Assembly: GCF_021602585.1 (NCBI RefSeq)
Contig: NZ_BQIP01000019.1
Location: forward strand, 62,001 to 126,000
Direction: 5' to 3'
Length of the DNA stretch: 64,000 nucleotides
Source: Pseudomonas faucium
GTDB lineage: Bacteria; Pseudomonadota; Gammaproteobacteria; Pseudomonadales; Pseudomonadaceae
Shown here: positions 1-9,127 of the stretch, in pieces
Layout: every line of letters starts with the position of its first letter
Position numbering within the stretch: the stretch's first letter is position 1
Translations under genes and position numbers: made by a program
The notes under the pieces: generated by a model
The model's input: only the letters and a program-made list of their open reading frames with translations
What the model was told of the DNA's origin: nothing
Database searches by the model: none

Positions 1-1
1 G

Positions 2-259
2 CGCTTTGGCGACGACTGCAGGATCCGCAACGGCGTGGTGGTGGGGCTGAAGAATGTCAGCGAGCCGACTGCGCCTGTGATCGGCAACAACGTCGATATC
101 GGCGCCGGGGCCAAGCTGCTGGGCAATATCCGCATCGGCGACAACGTGGTGATCGGCTCCAACGCGGTGGTGCTGATCGATGTGCCGGACAACTCGCTGG
201 CGGTGGGGGTGCCGGCCACGGTCAAGGCGCGCAAGCACGAGGCAGTGCAGTACACATGA
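2..259 (+). CDS. Serine O-acetyltransferase-like hexapeptide-repeat acetyltransferase (C-terminal part)
   Basis: The reading frame is open from the window edge, so only the last ~85 codons are present. The visible part carries left-handed beta-helix hexapeptide turns (GNNVDIGAGAKLLG, IRIGDNVVIGSNAVVL) and the closing VPATVKAR segment typical of CysE-type acetyltransferases. Family members transfer acetyl from acetyl-CoA to serine or to sugar hydroxyls. Because it sits upstream of a co-directional glycosyltransferase cluster, it may O-acetylate exopolysaccharide rather than make cysteine precursor; that is inference. The start and catalytic His region lie outside the window. Confidence 0.8.
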   Translation, partial: RFGDDCRIRNGVVVGLKNVSEPTAPVIGNNVDIGAGAKLLGNIRIGDNVVIGSNAVVLIDVPDNSLAVGVPATVKARKHEAVQYT

Positions 260-316
260 GCCGGCCCCAGGGGCGGCGGTGATCGGCAAGTGGCGTTCAG
301 GGGTGGCGAGAGGCGC

Positions 317-1294
317 ATGGAGACAGGCATCGGAGTGGTGGTGATTGGTCGCAATGAGGGGATGCGCCTGGAGCGCTGCCTGGCCTCGCTGGCCAGCGGC
401 GCGGACCAGGTCGTGTATGTCGACTCCGGTTCCACCGATGGCTCGGTGCAGCGGGCACGCAGCCATGGGGTAGAAGTGCTGGCGCTGGACCTGAGCATCC
501 CGTTCACGGCTGCCCGGGCGCGTAACGAAGGCTTTGCCTGCCTGCTGCAGTTGCGCCCGGAGCTGCGCTACGTGCAGTTCGTCGACGGCGACTGCGAGGT
601 GGTGGCGGGCTGGCTGGGCAGCGCCCAGGCGTTTCTCGACACCCACCCGGACGTGGCGGTGGTGTGCGGGCGGCGGCGCGAGCGCTTTCCCGAGCGCTCG
701 GTGTACAACCTGCTGTGCGACCTGGAGTGGGACACCCCGGTCGGCGACGCCAAGGCCTGTGGTGGCGATGCGCTGATGCGCGTCGATGCCTTCAGGGCGG
801 TGTCCGGCTACCGCCCGGAGCTGATCGCCGGGGAAGAACCGGAGCTGTGCGTGCGCTTGCGCGCCCGTGGCTGGAAAATCTGGCGCCTGGACGCCGAAAT
901 GACCTTGCACGATGCCGCCATGACCCGTTTCAGCCAATGGTGGCGGCGCTGCGTGCGCGGCGGCTATGCCTTCGCCGAGGGCACCTACCTGCATGGCTAC
1001 CCACCCGAGCGCCACTGGCGGCGTGAGTCGCTGCGCGCCTGGCTGTGGGGGCTGGGCATCCCGCTGGTGACGCTGCTGCTCTGGGCGCTGCTGGGGGGCT
1101 GGGGCTTGCTGCTGCTGGCGATCTACCCGCTGCAGGCCCTGCGCCTGACCCGCCGCGGTGGCCGCACGCTGCGCGAGAACGGCTTGCAGGCGGTGTTCCT
1201 GGTGCTCGCCAAGTTCCCTGAAATGGTCGGGCAGGTGAAGTTCCTGTTCGACAGGTTGACCGCCAGCAAATCGGCTTTGATCGAGTACAAGTGA
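317..1294 (+). CDS. Family 2 glycosyltransferase
   Basis: A 325-residue inverting GT2 enzyme. The N-terminal half has the GT-A nucleotide-sugar fold: VVVIGRNEG near the start, YVDSGSTDGSV, and a DGD metal-binding motif (FVDGDCEV) near residue 90. The last ~80 residues contain hydrophobic stretches (LRAWLWGLGIPLVTLLLWAL and following) that should anchor it at the inner membrane. I prefer the ATG at 317, preceded by a purine-rich GAGAGG, over a GTG at 290 that adds nine residues. The next gene starts 1 nt after its stop, so it is part of the exopolysaccharide operon. Donor and acceptor sugars cannot be told from sequence. Confidence 0.9.
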   Translation: METGIGVVVIGRNEGMRLERCLASLASGADQVVYVDSGSTDGSVQRARSHGVEVLALDLSIPFTAARARNEGFACLLQLRPELRYVQFVDGDCEVVAGWLGSAQAFLDTHPDVAVVCGRRRERFPERSVYNLLCDLEWDTPVGDAKACGGDALMRVDAFRAVSGYRPELIAGEEPELCVRLRARGWKIWRLDAEMTLHDAAMTRFSQWWRRCVRGGYAFAEGTYLHGYPPERHWRRESLRAWLWGLGIPLVTLLLWALLGGWGLLLLAIYPLQALRLTRRGGRTLRENGLQAVFLVLAKFPEMVGQVKFLFDRLTASKSALIEYK

Positions 1295-1295
1295 G

Positions 1296-4292
1296 ATGAC
1301 CATGAACCTCGTTTCACTCGCCAGGACCCTGCCAGCGGTACACCCCGGCCTGTCGCCGCGGGCGCTGAAGAACCGCCTCGCACTGAGCCTGCTGATGGTC
1401 CGCCAATGGCCCCAGCTCGGCACCTTCGTGCAGCGCATGAACACGGCGCTGGGCGCCGAAGGCTGGGCGGCGCTGGGTGACGACAGCATCGGCATCCTGC
1501 AATGGCCCTATATCAGCAAGGGCTGGGATGCACCGCAGCGGCTGGCGGTGGTGGCCTCGCACTACGAGCTGGTGGCCAAGCAATTTCCCTCCTTGTTGCT
1601 GCTCGGGCGTGACGCGCAGCGAACCCTCGCCGACCTGTCGAGCTACTCCCCCGGCTGCACCCTGGTGCTGGACCGGCCGATCTGGTTCAAGCGCGAAGGC
1701 GAGCTGGTGCTCAACCTGTTCCAGGGCGACTTGCGCGTGGCATCGCTGGCTTTCAGCCTGTGCCAGGCCGATGGCCAGCTGTGCCTGTTGATCGGCGCGG
1801 TGCAGGGCATCCACAAGGGCATCGACAGCGAGACGTCGCTGAACATCTACCGCGACCTGACCAAGGATTTCGAAGGCCTGCGCCCACGCAGCCTGCTGAT
1901 CGAAGCCATCAAGTGCCTTGCCCGGCTGCTGGGCGCCACGCAGATCCACGCCGTCAGCGATGCCTACCGGCATCACCGGCACCCTTATTTCGGCGCCGAC
2001 ACCGGCCGCGAACTGGCCGCCAACTACGACGCCATCTGGCTGGAGCATGGCGGCGAAACCCTCGAGCGCGAAGGCTTCTTCAGCCTGCCCCTGGCTGCGG
2101 CCGAGCGCTCGGCAGAAGACATCGCGCCGAAGAAACGCGCCATGTACCGGCGCCGCTATGCGCTGCTGGACGACCTGTTCGGCCAGCTCGAAGCCGCGGT
2201 GCCCGACCACGAAGTGGCGCAGCAGCTCAACCTGCACCGCCAACGCCTGGGCAGCGCCCTGGCGGCGCAGCAGGCCAGCGTTGGCAGCACGCCACCTGGC
2301 ATGCGTGCCCGCCTGGCAGGCCTGCTGCGGCAGATCACCACCGAGCCGCGGGCCGACCAGCGCTTCATTGCCTACCTGCGCAAGGCCGGTTTGTACCCGA
2401 CGTTGAAAAAGGCCGTGCGCGAACTGCTCAGGCAGGGGCCGTCGCTGCTGTGGAAACCCGCCGACAGCAAGCGCAAGAGCCTGCCGCTGGGCGACCCCAG
2501 CGTGCCGGCCAGCGAACTCTTCCCGCGTGAGCTGCTGCTGGTCTGCGAAGGCGAACTGGCCCAGCCGCCCAGCGGCCGCCCGGCGTGGCTGCAGCAGGCA
2601 CTGCAAAGCCTTGGCTACCGCTGCCAGGTGCTCGACTGGCGCGACGCCGCAGCCTGCAACAATGCCCTGCAGACCGCCTCGGTGGTGATCTTCCATCGCC
2701 TGCCGGCCACGGCCGAGATGCTGCAGCTGGTGGAGGAGGCCAGGCGGCTGAAGGTGAGCACGCTCTGGGATGTCGATGCGCTGATCTTCGACCCCCAAGC
2801 CTATCGGCAGCACAACGACTTGAGCGTCTTCAACGAGGAAACGGTCAACCAGCTGCTGGCGGCGGTCAGCCTGTTCCAGCAGGCGCTGCTGGCCTGCGAC
2901 CACGCCATCGCGGCAACGCCGGCACTGGCCAAGGCCATGCTGGACCTGGGCGCGGGGCACGTCACGCTGGTGGAGTGGGACAACAGCGCCCATGCCCTCA
3001 ACAGCGAACAGCTCGGCCACCTGTTCCCCCAGTTGCCGCGCGACCGCAACCGGCGGGTACTGTCGGCCAACATCTTCTTCGCCCCGCGCAGCTTCGGCGG
3101 CGCCACGGTGGTGGCCGAACAGATGGCGCGCCTGATGGTGGCGACCACCACCTTCCAGCAGTTCATCTTCACCTCGCTGCCCGAAACCGACGCCGAGCCC
3201 TACAGCCTGTACCGCTACGAGGCGCATGGCGCCGCGGTGATCGGCATGGGCCTGCCCGACGAGCGCAGCGCCCGCGAAGACTTCGAAAACCCCGACACTT
3301 TACCCATGTTCGACACCGTGCTCGAACGGGTGGCCCCGGACCTGGTGCACATGCACTCGATCCAGGGGCTGGGCGCGCTCTTGGCCGACAGCTGCCGGCG
3401 CGCGGGCCTGCCGTTCGTGGTGACCCTGCACGATTGCTGGTGGATCTGCGGGCGCCAGTTCATGATCGACAAACACGGCAAGTACTGCGGGCAAACCACC
3501 ATCCGCGCCGAGGTCTGCGCCCGCTGTGTGGACGACCCGGCGCTGAATGTGTATCGCCAGCAGTTCCTGGCCAGCACGCTGAACCAGGCCGACCTGCTGC
3601 TGGCGCCCAGCCACTTTGCCCGCAACCTGTACATCGCCAACGGCTTCGATGCGGCGAAGATCCGCGTCAACCGCAACGGCATCCTGCCGCCGGCCGCCGA
3701 CTACCAGCGCCACCCGGGCAAGGCCATCCGCTTCGGCTTCGTCGGCGGCAACGCGACCATCAAGGGGATCGACGTGATCACCCGCGCCTTCGCCGCCCTG
3801 CAGCGTTCGGACTACGAGCTCAAGGTGGTCGACAACCTCCTGCACCTGGGCTTTCGCTCGTTGAACCGGCACAGCATCAAGATCCCGGGCACGGTCAGCA
3901 TCGTGCCGGGCTACACCCAGGCCAACATGGACGAGTTCTTCGCCGGTATCGATGTGCTGCTGTTCCCCACCCAGTCGAAGGAAACCTTTGGCCTGGCCGT
4001 GCGCGAGGCGCTGGTGCGCGACGTGTGGGTGATCAGCACCCATGCCGGCGGCACCGTGGAAGACATCGTCGACGGGGTGAACGGCACGCTGATCCCGCTC
4101 AGCGCGGACGAAAAGTACCTGCGCCAGGCGCTGACCGAGATCCTCGAGCAGCCCGAGCGCTATCGCCAGCACCGCAACGCCTTCAAGCAAGGCATCACCT
4201 TGTGCAGCGACCAGGCCCTGGAGCTGCAGGCCATGTACGACGATGTGCTCAAGGCGAGTACCCCGGCTGCCGGGTTGTGCCCGCAGCAGTGA
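1296..4292 (+). CDS. VirK/YbjX (DUF535)-glycosyltransferase fusion protein
   Basis: A 998-residue protein with at least two modules. Residues ~40-290 resemble the VirK/YbjX (DUF535) family: the SLNIYRDLTKDFEGLRPRSL region, then a cluster around residue 218 (DAYRHHRHPYF). Residues ~400-560 form a Rossmann-like block with a WDVDALIFDP motif. Residues ~585-990 are a GT-B, GT4-type glycosyltransferase with SFGGATVVAEQM, TLHDCWW, and a C-terminal donor-site pattern (LLFPTQSKETFGLAVREAL) with the E-x7-E spacing. VirK/YbjX proteins are normally stand-alone (~300 aa) and are linked to envelope stress and virulence in enterics; fusion to a glycosyltransferase is unusual. It begins 1 nt after the previous stop; an alternative ATG lies two codons in. 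Its place in the cluster supports a role in exopolysaccharide assembly. Confidence 0.8.
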   Translation: MTMNLVSLARTLPAVHPGLSPRALKNRLALSLLMVRQWPQLGTFVQRMNTALGAEGWAALGDDSIGILQWPYISKGWDAPQRLAVVASHYELVAKQFPSLLLLGRDAQRTLADLSSYSPGCTLVLDRPIWFKREGELVLNLFQGDLRVASLAFSLCQADGQLCLLIGAVQGIHKGIDSETSLNIYRDLTKDFEGLRPRSLLIEAIKCLARLLGATQIHAVSDAYRHHRHPYFGADTGRELAANYDAIWLEHGGETLEREGFFSLPLAAAERSAEDIAPKKRAMYRRRYALLDDLFGQLEAAVPDHEVAQQLNLHRQRLGSALAAQQASVGSTPPGMRARLAGLLRQITTEPRADQRFIAYLRKAGLYPTLKKAVRELLRQGPSLLWKPADSKRKSLPLGDPSVPASELFPRELLLVCEGELAQPPSGRPAWLQQALQSLGYRCQVLDWRDAAACNNALQTASVVIFHRLPATAEMLQLVEEARRLKVSTLWDVDALIFDPQAYRQHNDLSVFNEETVNQLLAAVSLFQQALLACDHAIAATPALAKAMLDLGAGHVTLVEWDNSAHALNSEQLGHLFPQLPRDRNRRVLSANIFFAPRSFGGATVVAEQMARLMVATTTFQQFIFTSLPETDAEPYSLYRYEAHGAAVIGMGLPDERSAREDFENPDTLPMFDTVLERVAPDLVHMHSIQGLGALLADSCRRAGLPFVVTLHDCWWICGRQFMIDKHGKYCGQTTIRAEVCARCVDDPALNVYRQQFLASTLNQADLLLAPSHFARNLYIANGFDAAKIRVNRNGILPPAADYQRHPGKAIRFGFVGGNATIKGIDVITRAFAALQRSDYELKVVDNLLHLGFRSLNRHSIKIPGTVSIVPGYTQANMDEFFAGIDVLLFPTQSKETFGLAVREALVRDVWVISTHAGGTVEDIVDGVNGTLIPLSADEKYLRQALTEILEQPERYRQHRNAFKQGITLCSDQALELQAMYDDVLKASTPAAGLCPQQ

Positions 4293-4334
4293 GCGCCCTG
4301 GTCATCACACACGCAGGTAGAGATCTGGATTTCT

Positions 4335-5537
4335 ATGCGCATTGCCTATTTCATCAATCAGTACCCGAAAGTCAGCCATAGCTTCATACGCCGCGAGATC
4401 CTGGCGCTGGAGCGCCAGGGCGTGGTGATCCAGCGCATTGCCCTGCGCGGCTGGGACGGCGAGTTGCAGGACGCCGAGGACCTGGCCGAGCGCGACAAGA
4501 CCCAGTACGTGCTGCAGGCAGGCCTCAAGGGCTTGCTCAAGCCGCTGTGGCAGGTGCTGCGCGCCGAACCTCGGCGCTTTGCCGCAGCCTTGCGGCTGAG
4601 CCTGCGCCTGGGCCTGCGGGGGGACCGGCCGCTGCCGTATCACCTGGTCTACCTGGCCGAGGCGTGCTGCGTGGTGCAGTGGCTGCAGGCCTTTGGCGCC
4701 GAGCATGTGCACGCGCACTTCGGCACCAACTCCGCCGAAGTGGTGATGCTGGCCAATGCCCTGGGCGGGCCACCCTACAGCTTCACCGTGCACGGGCCGG
4801 AAGAGTTCGACAAACCGCAGTTTCTGCACATGGGCGAGAAGGTCAGGCGCTCGGCCTTCGTCGCTGCGGTCAGCTCCTATGGGCGCAGCCAACTGTATCG
4901 CTGGGTGGCGCATGAGCACTGGGCCAAGGTCAAGGTGGTGCATTGTGGCCTGGAGCCTGCTTTTCACCAGGTGGCGCCGGTGCCGGCGCCGGCTGCACCG
5001 CGCCTGGTGTGCGTGGGCCGGCTGTGCGAGCAGAAGGGCCAGCTGTTGCTGCTGCAGGCAGCGCAGCAATTGGCCGGGCAGGGCATCGACTTCGAACTGG
5101 TGCTGGCCGGCGACGGCGAAATGCGTGCGCAGATCGAAACCTTGATCGCCCGCTACGGGCTACAGGCCCAGGTGCGTATCACTGGCTGGATCAGCAGCGC
5201 CCAGGTGCGCGATGAAATCCTCGCTGCCCGCGCCCTGGTGCTGCCGAGCTTCGCCGAAGGCTTGCCGGTGGTGATCATGGAGGCCATGGCCTTGCGCCGG
5301 CCGGTGTTGACCACCTTTGTCGCAGGCATCCCCGAGCTGGTGCGCCCGGGCGAGAACGGCTGGCTGTTCCCGGCGGGCGCTGTGGACGAGCTGGCTGGCG
5401 CCATGGCTGATTGCCTGGCGCAACCGGCCGAGGTGTTGCAGCGCATGGGCGAGGCGGCGCGCCAGCGGGTGCTGGAGCGCCATGACATCGATCGCGAAGC
5501 GGCCAAGCTGGCCCATCACTTCAAGGCATTGGCATGA
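4335..5537 (+). CDS. Family 4 glycosyltransferase (colanic acid WcaL-like)
   Basis: A 400-residue retaining GT4 enzyme with two Rossmann domains (GT-B fold). The N-terminal domain has HFGTNSAEVVMLA and TVHGPEEFDKP; the C-terminal domain has VCVGRLCEQKGQ and the E-x7-E donor motif in SFAEGLPVVIMEAM, followed by GIPELVRPGENGWLFPAG. It resembles WcaL/AmsK-type transferases of colanic acid and amylovoran pathways, acting on a lipid-linked oligosaccharide at the cytoplasmic face. It lies 42 nt after the fusion gene, and its stop overlaps the next start by 4 nt (ATGA), which points to translational coupling. The sugar transferred is unknown. Confidence 0.9.
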   Translation: MRIAYFINQYPKVSHSFIRREILALERQGVVIQRIALRGWDGELQDAEDLAERDKTQYVLQAGLKGLLKPLWQVLRAEPRRFAAALRLSLRLGLRGDRPLPYHLVYLAEACCVVQWLQAFGAEHVHAHFGTNSAEVVMLANALGGPPYSFTVHGPEEFDKPQFLHMGEKVRRSAFVAAVSSYGRSQLYRWVAHEHWAKVKVVHCGLEPAFHQVAPVPAPAAPRLVCVGRLCEQKGQLLLLQAAQQLAGQGIDFELVLAGDGEMRAQIETLIARYGLQAQVRITGWISSAQVRDEILAARALVLPSFAEGLPVVIMEAMALRRPVLTTFVAGIPELVRPGENGWLFPAGAVDELAGAMADCLAQPAEVLQRMGEAARQRVLERHDIDREAAKLAHHFKALA

Positions 5538-6727
5538 TCACGCTTATCAGCTGGCTGTTGGGCGCGGTGGCGCTGTTGATCCTGTTGCCGGTGACGGTGC
5601 TGTTCGCCCAGGTGCTGCTGGCCTGCCTGCCGCCACGGGCGCAGGCGCAGGCCTCGGCGGCCGGGCCACGGCCTCGGGTGGCGGTGCTGGTGCCAGCGCA
5701 CAACGAGGCATCGGGCATCGTGGCGACGGTGCAGGGCATCCACCGCCAGTTGCTGGAAGGTGACCGCCTGCTGGTGGTGGCCGACAACTGCGACGACCAG
5801 ACTGCCGCCCTGGCCCGCGGTGCCGGCGCAGAGGTGGTCGAGCGCCAGCATGGGCAACTGCGCGGCAAAGGCTACGCCCTGGATTGCGGCGTGCGCCACC
5901 TGGCCGCAGCGCCGCCGGACGTGGTGGTGGTCATCGATGCCGACTGCCAGGTGAGCCCAGGCTCGATCGAGCACTTGGCGCAGCGTTGCATCGCGGCCGC
6001 AGGCCCGGTCCAGGGCCTGGACCTGATGTGCGCGCCGCCGGGGGCCGGGTTGAAGATCCTCATTGCCGAGTTCGCCTGGCGCGTGAAGAACCTGGTGCGC
6101 CCGCTGGGCTGGGCGCGTGCGGGTTTGCCTTGCCAGTTGATGGGCACGGGTATGGCCATTGGCTGGCAGGACATCGCCGCTGCCAACCTGGCCACCGGGC
6201 ACCTGGTCGAAGACCTGAAGCTGGGCCTGGACTTCTGCCGGGCCGGCAAACCGCCGCTGTTCTGCCCGCAGGCGCGCGTCACCAGCCTGTTCCCGACCAG
6301 CCAGGAAGGCCTCAGCGGCCAGCGCACCCGCTGGGAGCACGGGCACCTGGGCGTGCTGCTGGCCGATGGGCCGAAACTGGTTGCCAGCGCCCTGGCCAAG
6401 GGCAACTGGCCGTTGCTGGCCATGAGCCTGGACCTGATGGTGCCGCCGCTGGCGCTGCTGACCTTGGCCCTGGTGGGCCTGTTCGTGGTGTCCTGGCTGG
6501 TGTTCCTGCTGCTGGGCGTACTGCTGCCGGCGGTGCTGGCGACGCTCGCCCTGTTGATGCTGGGCAGCGCGGTGTTGCTGGCCTGGAGCCGCTTCTCCCG
6601 CGAGGTGATTCCGTTTTCGGTGCTGATCTACGCGCCGCTCTACGCCTTAAAGAAGATCCCGCTGTACCTGGGCTTCCTGATCAAGCGCCAGGTCGAGTGG
6701 GTGCGTTCGAAACGGGATGACGGCTGA
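5534..6727 (+). CDS. Membrane-bound family 2 glycosyltransferase
   Basis: A 397-residue polytopic GT2 enzyme. One transmembrane helix is at residues ~5-30 and two or three at ~295-365. The cytoplasmic catalytic part carries VLVPAHNEASG, a DAD metal site in VVIDADCQV (~133-142) and QRTRW at ~261-266, matching the QxxRW acceptor motif of NodC/hyaluronan-synthase-like enzymes. That motif occurs in polymerising and lipid-acceptor GT2s, so it could extend the chain or add a single residue. It overlaps its neighbours by 4 nt upstream and 1 nt downstream, so it is co-translated within the exopolysaccharide operon. Confidence 0.9.
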   Translation: MITLISWLLGAVALLILLPVTVLFAQVLLACLPPRAQAQASAAGPRPRVAVLVPAHNEASGIVATVQGIHRQLLEGDRLLVVADNCDDQTAALARGAGAEVVERQHGQLRGKGYALDCGVRHLAAAPPDVVVVIDADCQVSPGSIEHLAQRCIAAAGPVQGLDLMCAPPGAGLKILIAEFAWRVKNLVRPLGWARAGLPCQLMGTGMAIGWQDIAAANLATGHLVEDLKLGLDFCRAGKPPLFCPQARVTSLFPTSQEGLSGQRTRWEHGHLGVLLADGPKLVASALAKGNWPLLAMSLDLMVPPLALLTLALVGLFVVSWLVFLLLGVLLPAVLATLALLMLGSAVLLAWSRFSREVIPFSVLIYAPLYALKKIPLYLGFLIKRQVEWVRSKRDDG

Positions 6728-7518
6728 TGAGCACTTCGAACTGGCAAGGCCGCTGGCAAGCGCTGACCGAGCGCATGCAGCGCGTGGCCGACCGGGCGGA
6801 CCAACAGCGTGTGCTGCACGCCCTGGCCACGCCCGAGCGGGCGACGGTGCTGGGCTTCGTCAATGCCCATGCGCTGAACCTGGTGACCCGCGATGCTGGC
6901 TTCCACCAGGCGCTGATGGCCGCTGACGTGCTGCTGCGCGATGGCTCCGGTGTGGCCATCCTGTATCGCCGCCTGGGCCTTGAGCCTGGCTTGAACATGA
7001 ACGGCACCGACTTCATCCCCCAGCTGTTGATGGCCTACCAGGGCCGCCGGGTGGCCTTGTGGGGCACTCGGGAGCCGGCGTTGAGCGCCGCGGCCGCGCG
7101 ATGCCAGGCGGCGTTCGGCGTCACGCCGGTCTCCTTGCACGATGGTTTTGCCGACACCGATACCTACCTTGAGCTGACGCGCAGCGTGCAGCCGGAGCTG
7201 ATCATCCTGGGCATGGGCATGCCCAAGCAGGAAGCGCTCGCTGCCCGCCTGTCGGACACTGCCGGGCCGTGCCTGATCGTCTGCGGCGGGGCGATCCTGG
7301 ATTTCCTGGGTGGCAAGGTCGAGCGCGCGCCGCATTGGCTGCGCCGGCTGGGCGGGGAGTGGATATTCCGACTAATGAAAGAGCCGAAGCGCCTGTTCAT
7401 GCGCTATGTTGTCGGTAACCCGATGTTTATTTGGCGCACATTGAAGTTTGCTGCGTGGCGCGCAAAATGCGTCAATGTTTCGTCACCGCAGCCGCGGCAG
7501 AAAACGGATCCTAAATGA
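6727..7518 (+). CDS. WecG/TagA/CpsF family glycosyltransferase
   Basis: A 263-residue GT26-type enzyme. Diagnostic parts are FVNAHALNLV, LLRDGSGVAILYRRLG with the catalytic-type Asp, NGTDFIPQLL, and ILGMGMPKQEALAARL near residue 155. Family members transfer ManNAc, ManNAcA or glucose residues to undecaprenyl-diphosphate-linked sugars at the inner membrane. The start overlaps the previous stop by one base. The last ~20 residues, rich in K, Q and R, extend past the usual family end and are probably disordered. After this gene comes a 158-bp AT-rich gap, so the next gene may have its own promoter. Confidence 0.92.
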   Translation: MSTSNWQGRWQALTERMQRVADRADQQRVLHALATPERATVLGFVNAHALNLVTRDAGFHQALMAADVLLRDGSGVAILYRRLGLEPGLNMNGTDFIPQLLMAYQGRRVALWGTREPALSAAAARCQAAFGVTPVSLHDGFADTDTYLELTRSVQPELIILGMGMPKQEALAARLSDTAGPCLIVCGGAILDFLGGKVERAPHWLRRLGGEWIFRLMKEPKRLFMRYVVGNPMFIWRTLKFAAWRAKCVNVSSPQPRQKTDPK

Positions 7519-7676
7519 TTTGTCACGGCATGATGGCCGGATACTGCTACAGTGATATCAAAGACACATTGCCTGAATAATCATGTACATATTAAGGAAG
7601 ATGTAAAAGTTTAATGGATGAAATGTACTGATGGCGTGAAAAGTACCTGCTGCGCCTAATAAGATGAGGCCTGAGA
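7519..7676 (+). promoter_or_regulatory. AT-rich intergenic region, probable internal promoter of the EPS cluster
   Basis: This 158-bp gap is distinctly richer in A+T than the flanking genes. It separates the wecG/tagA-like gene from the initiating sugar transferase, while all upstream genes are packed with 0-42 nt spacing. It includes a small ATGTACAT palindrome near 7583. I cannot assign -35/-10 boxes with confidence; that it is a promoter or leader is inferred from composition and spacing. Confidence 0.35.
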
Positions 7677-9098
7677 ATGGTTTTCGAACCCAGAAGCAGT
7701 CGTTCCTTGCTCCAGCGCAGAAGCAGCGTGAGCAACGCCATCCAGGCGGGCCTCGACGGCATCGCCGTGACCGGCGTGGCGTGGTACTTGATCTACGACC
7801 AGATCGGCTACATCACCTCCGACTACGTGATCATGCTGTTGCTGCTGATTGGCGCATTGGCGGTGATCTACGACCATTACGCCATCTACCGCACCAATGT
7901 CGGCTTGTCGATCAAGGCCTTCCGGCTGTTCAAGGCGTGGTCGGCGACCTTCTGCTTCCTGGTGGTGCTGGCGTTTCTGACCAAGCAGAGCGAGACCTAC
8001 TCGCGGCTGCTGGTGGGGCAGCTGTTTGTGATCGGCTACGTGGTGCAGTTGTTTCTGCACTATGCGGTGCGCGAGGTGCAAAAGCGCTTTACCGCCCATG
8101 CGCGGCTGGACAACGCGCTGATCATCGGCAATGGCGACCTGGCCAACTTTCTTTATCAGAAAATCAGCAACAACCCGTGGTTTGGCGAACGGGTAATGGG
8201 CTGCGTGTTGCTTGACGGTACTATCGAGCCGGTCAGGGAAAGTGTCGATGGCAAACAGCGCCTGCCGGTACTTGGGCATATCGACAAGTTGGATGAACTG
8301 GTCGCGCAACATGCAATAAGAACGGTGTATCTGGTGACCCCGTTGGGCGGTTCGGAAGTTATCAACGAAGTGTATTTGAAGTTGCTCGACAAGTGCATTG
8401 CGGTGAACTGGGTGCCCGACATCTTCTCCCTTCGCTTGATCAACCACAGCGTGCGGGAAATTGCCGGTATTCCCGTACTGACCCTGTCGGAGACGCCGCT
8501 GACCGGCATGAGCCTGTTCCTCAAGAACCTCGAAGACCGGGTGCTGGCAGCGCTGATCCTGTTGTGTGCCTCACCGGTACTGCTGGCCGTGGCCCTGGCG
8601 ATCAAACTGGACAGCCCGGGGCCGGTGTTCTTCCGCCAGGAACGCACAGGCTGGACCGGCGAATCGTTCCGTATCTGGAAGTTTCGCAGCATGCATGTTC
8701 ACCAACCCGAGCAGGGGGTGGTGAAACAGGCGCAGAAGAATGACCCGCGGCTGACCCGGATTGGCGCCTTCATCCGCCGCACCAGCCTGGATGAACTGCC
8801 GCAACTGTTCAATGTGCTGACCGGCGAGATGTCCCTGGTCGGGCCACGCCCACATGCCTTGCAACATGACTCGTTGTATTCCCAGGACATCGTCGACTAC
8901 TTCGCCCGCCACAACATCAAGCCGGGCATGACCGGCCTTGCCCAAGTGCGCGGGTTCCGCGGGGAAACCCGCGATATCGAGCAGATGATCCAGCGGGTCG
9001 ACTCGGACATCGAGTACATCAACAACTGGTCGCTGTGGTTGGACTTCGTGATCCTGGTGCGCACGCTCAACGCGTTCACCGGCAAGCAGGCGTACTGA
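7677..9098 (+). CDS. Undecaprenyl-phosphate glucose phosphotransferase (WcaJ-like)
   Basis: A 473-residue polyisoprenyl-phosphate hexose-1-phosphate transferase, the enzyme that starts repeat-unit synthesis by moving sugar-1-phosphate from UDP-sugar to undecaprenyl phosphate. Four N-terminal membrane segments lie at ~28-135, followed by a Rossmann-like CoA-binding domain ([14 protein letters not shown], ~142-155). A re-entrant hydrophobic helix is at ~287-307, and the C-terminal bacterial sugar transferase domain has [35 protein letters not shown] and [10 protein letters not shown]. The ATG at 7677 follows a GAGGCC purine tract. Finding the initiating enzyme last in the cluster fits a Wzx/Wzy-type EPS locus such as P. 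putida Pea; assigning it to Pea is from memory. Confidence 0.93.
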   Translation: MVFEPRSSRSLLQRRSSVSNAIQAGLDGIAVTGVAWYLIYDQIGYITSDYVIMLLLLIGALAVIYDHYAIYRTNVGLSIKAFRLFKAWSATFCFLVVLAFLTKQSETYSRLLVGQLFVIGYVVQLFLHYAVREVQKRFTAHARLDNALIIGNGDLANFLYQKISNNPWFGERVMGCVLLDGTIEPVRESVDGKQRLPVLGHIDKLDELVAQHAIRTVYLVTPLGGSEVINEVYLKLLDKCIAVNWVPDIFSLRLINHSVREIAGIPVLTLSETPLTGMSLFLKNLEDRVLAALILLCASPVLLAVALAIKLDSPGPVFFRQERTGWTGESFRIWKFRSMHVHQPEQGVVKQAQKNDPRLTRIGAFIRRTSLDELPQLFNVLTGEMSLVGPRPHALQHDSLYSQDIVDYFARHNIKPGMTGLAQVRGFRGETRDIEQMIQRVDSDIEYINNWSLWLDFVILVRTLNAFTGKQAY

Positions 9099-9127
9099 CG
9101 GGCAGGCGCGGGTTTTCAGCCGAGGTG

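Noticed and set aside
1314-3227. A 637-codon open frame on the minus strand opposite the glycosyltransferase fusion gene
   Set aside because: It is antisense to a clearly conserved gene, has low-complexity composition rich in Q, A, G and R, and matches no family. It results from the high GC content.
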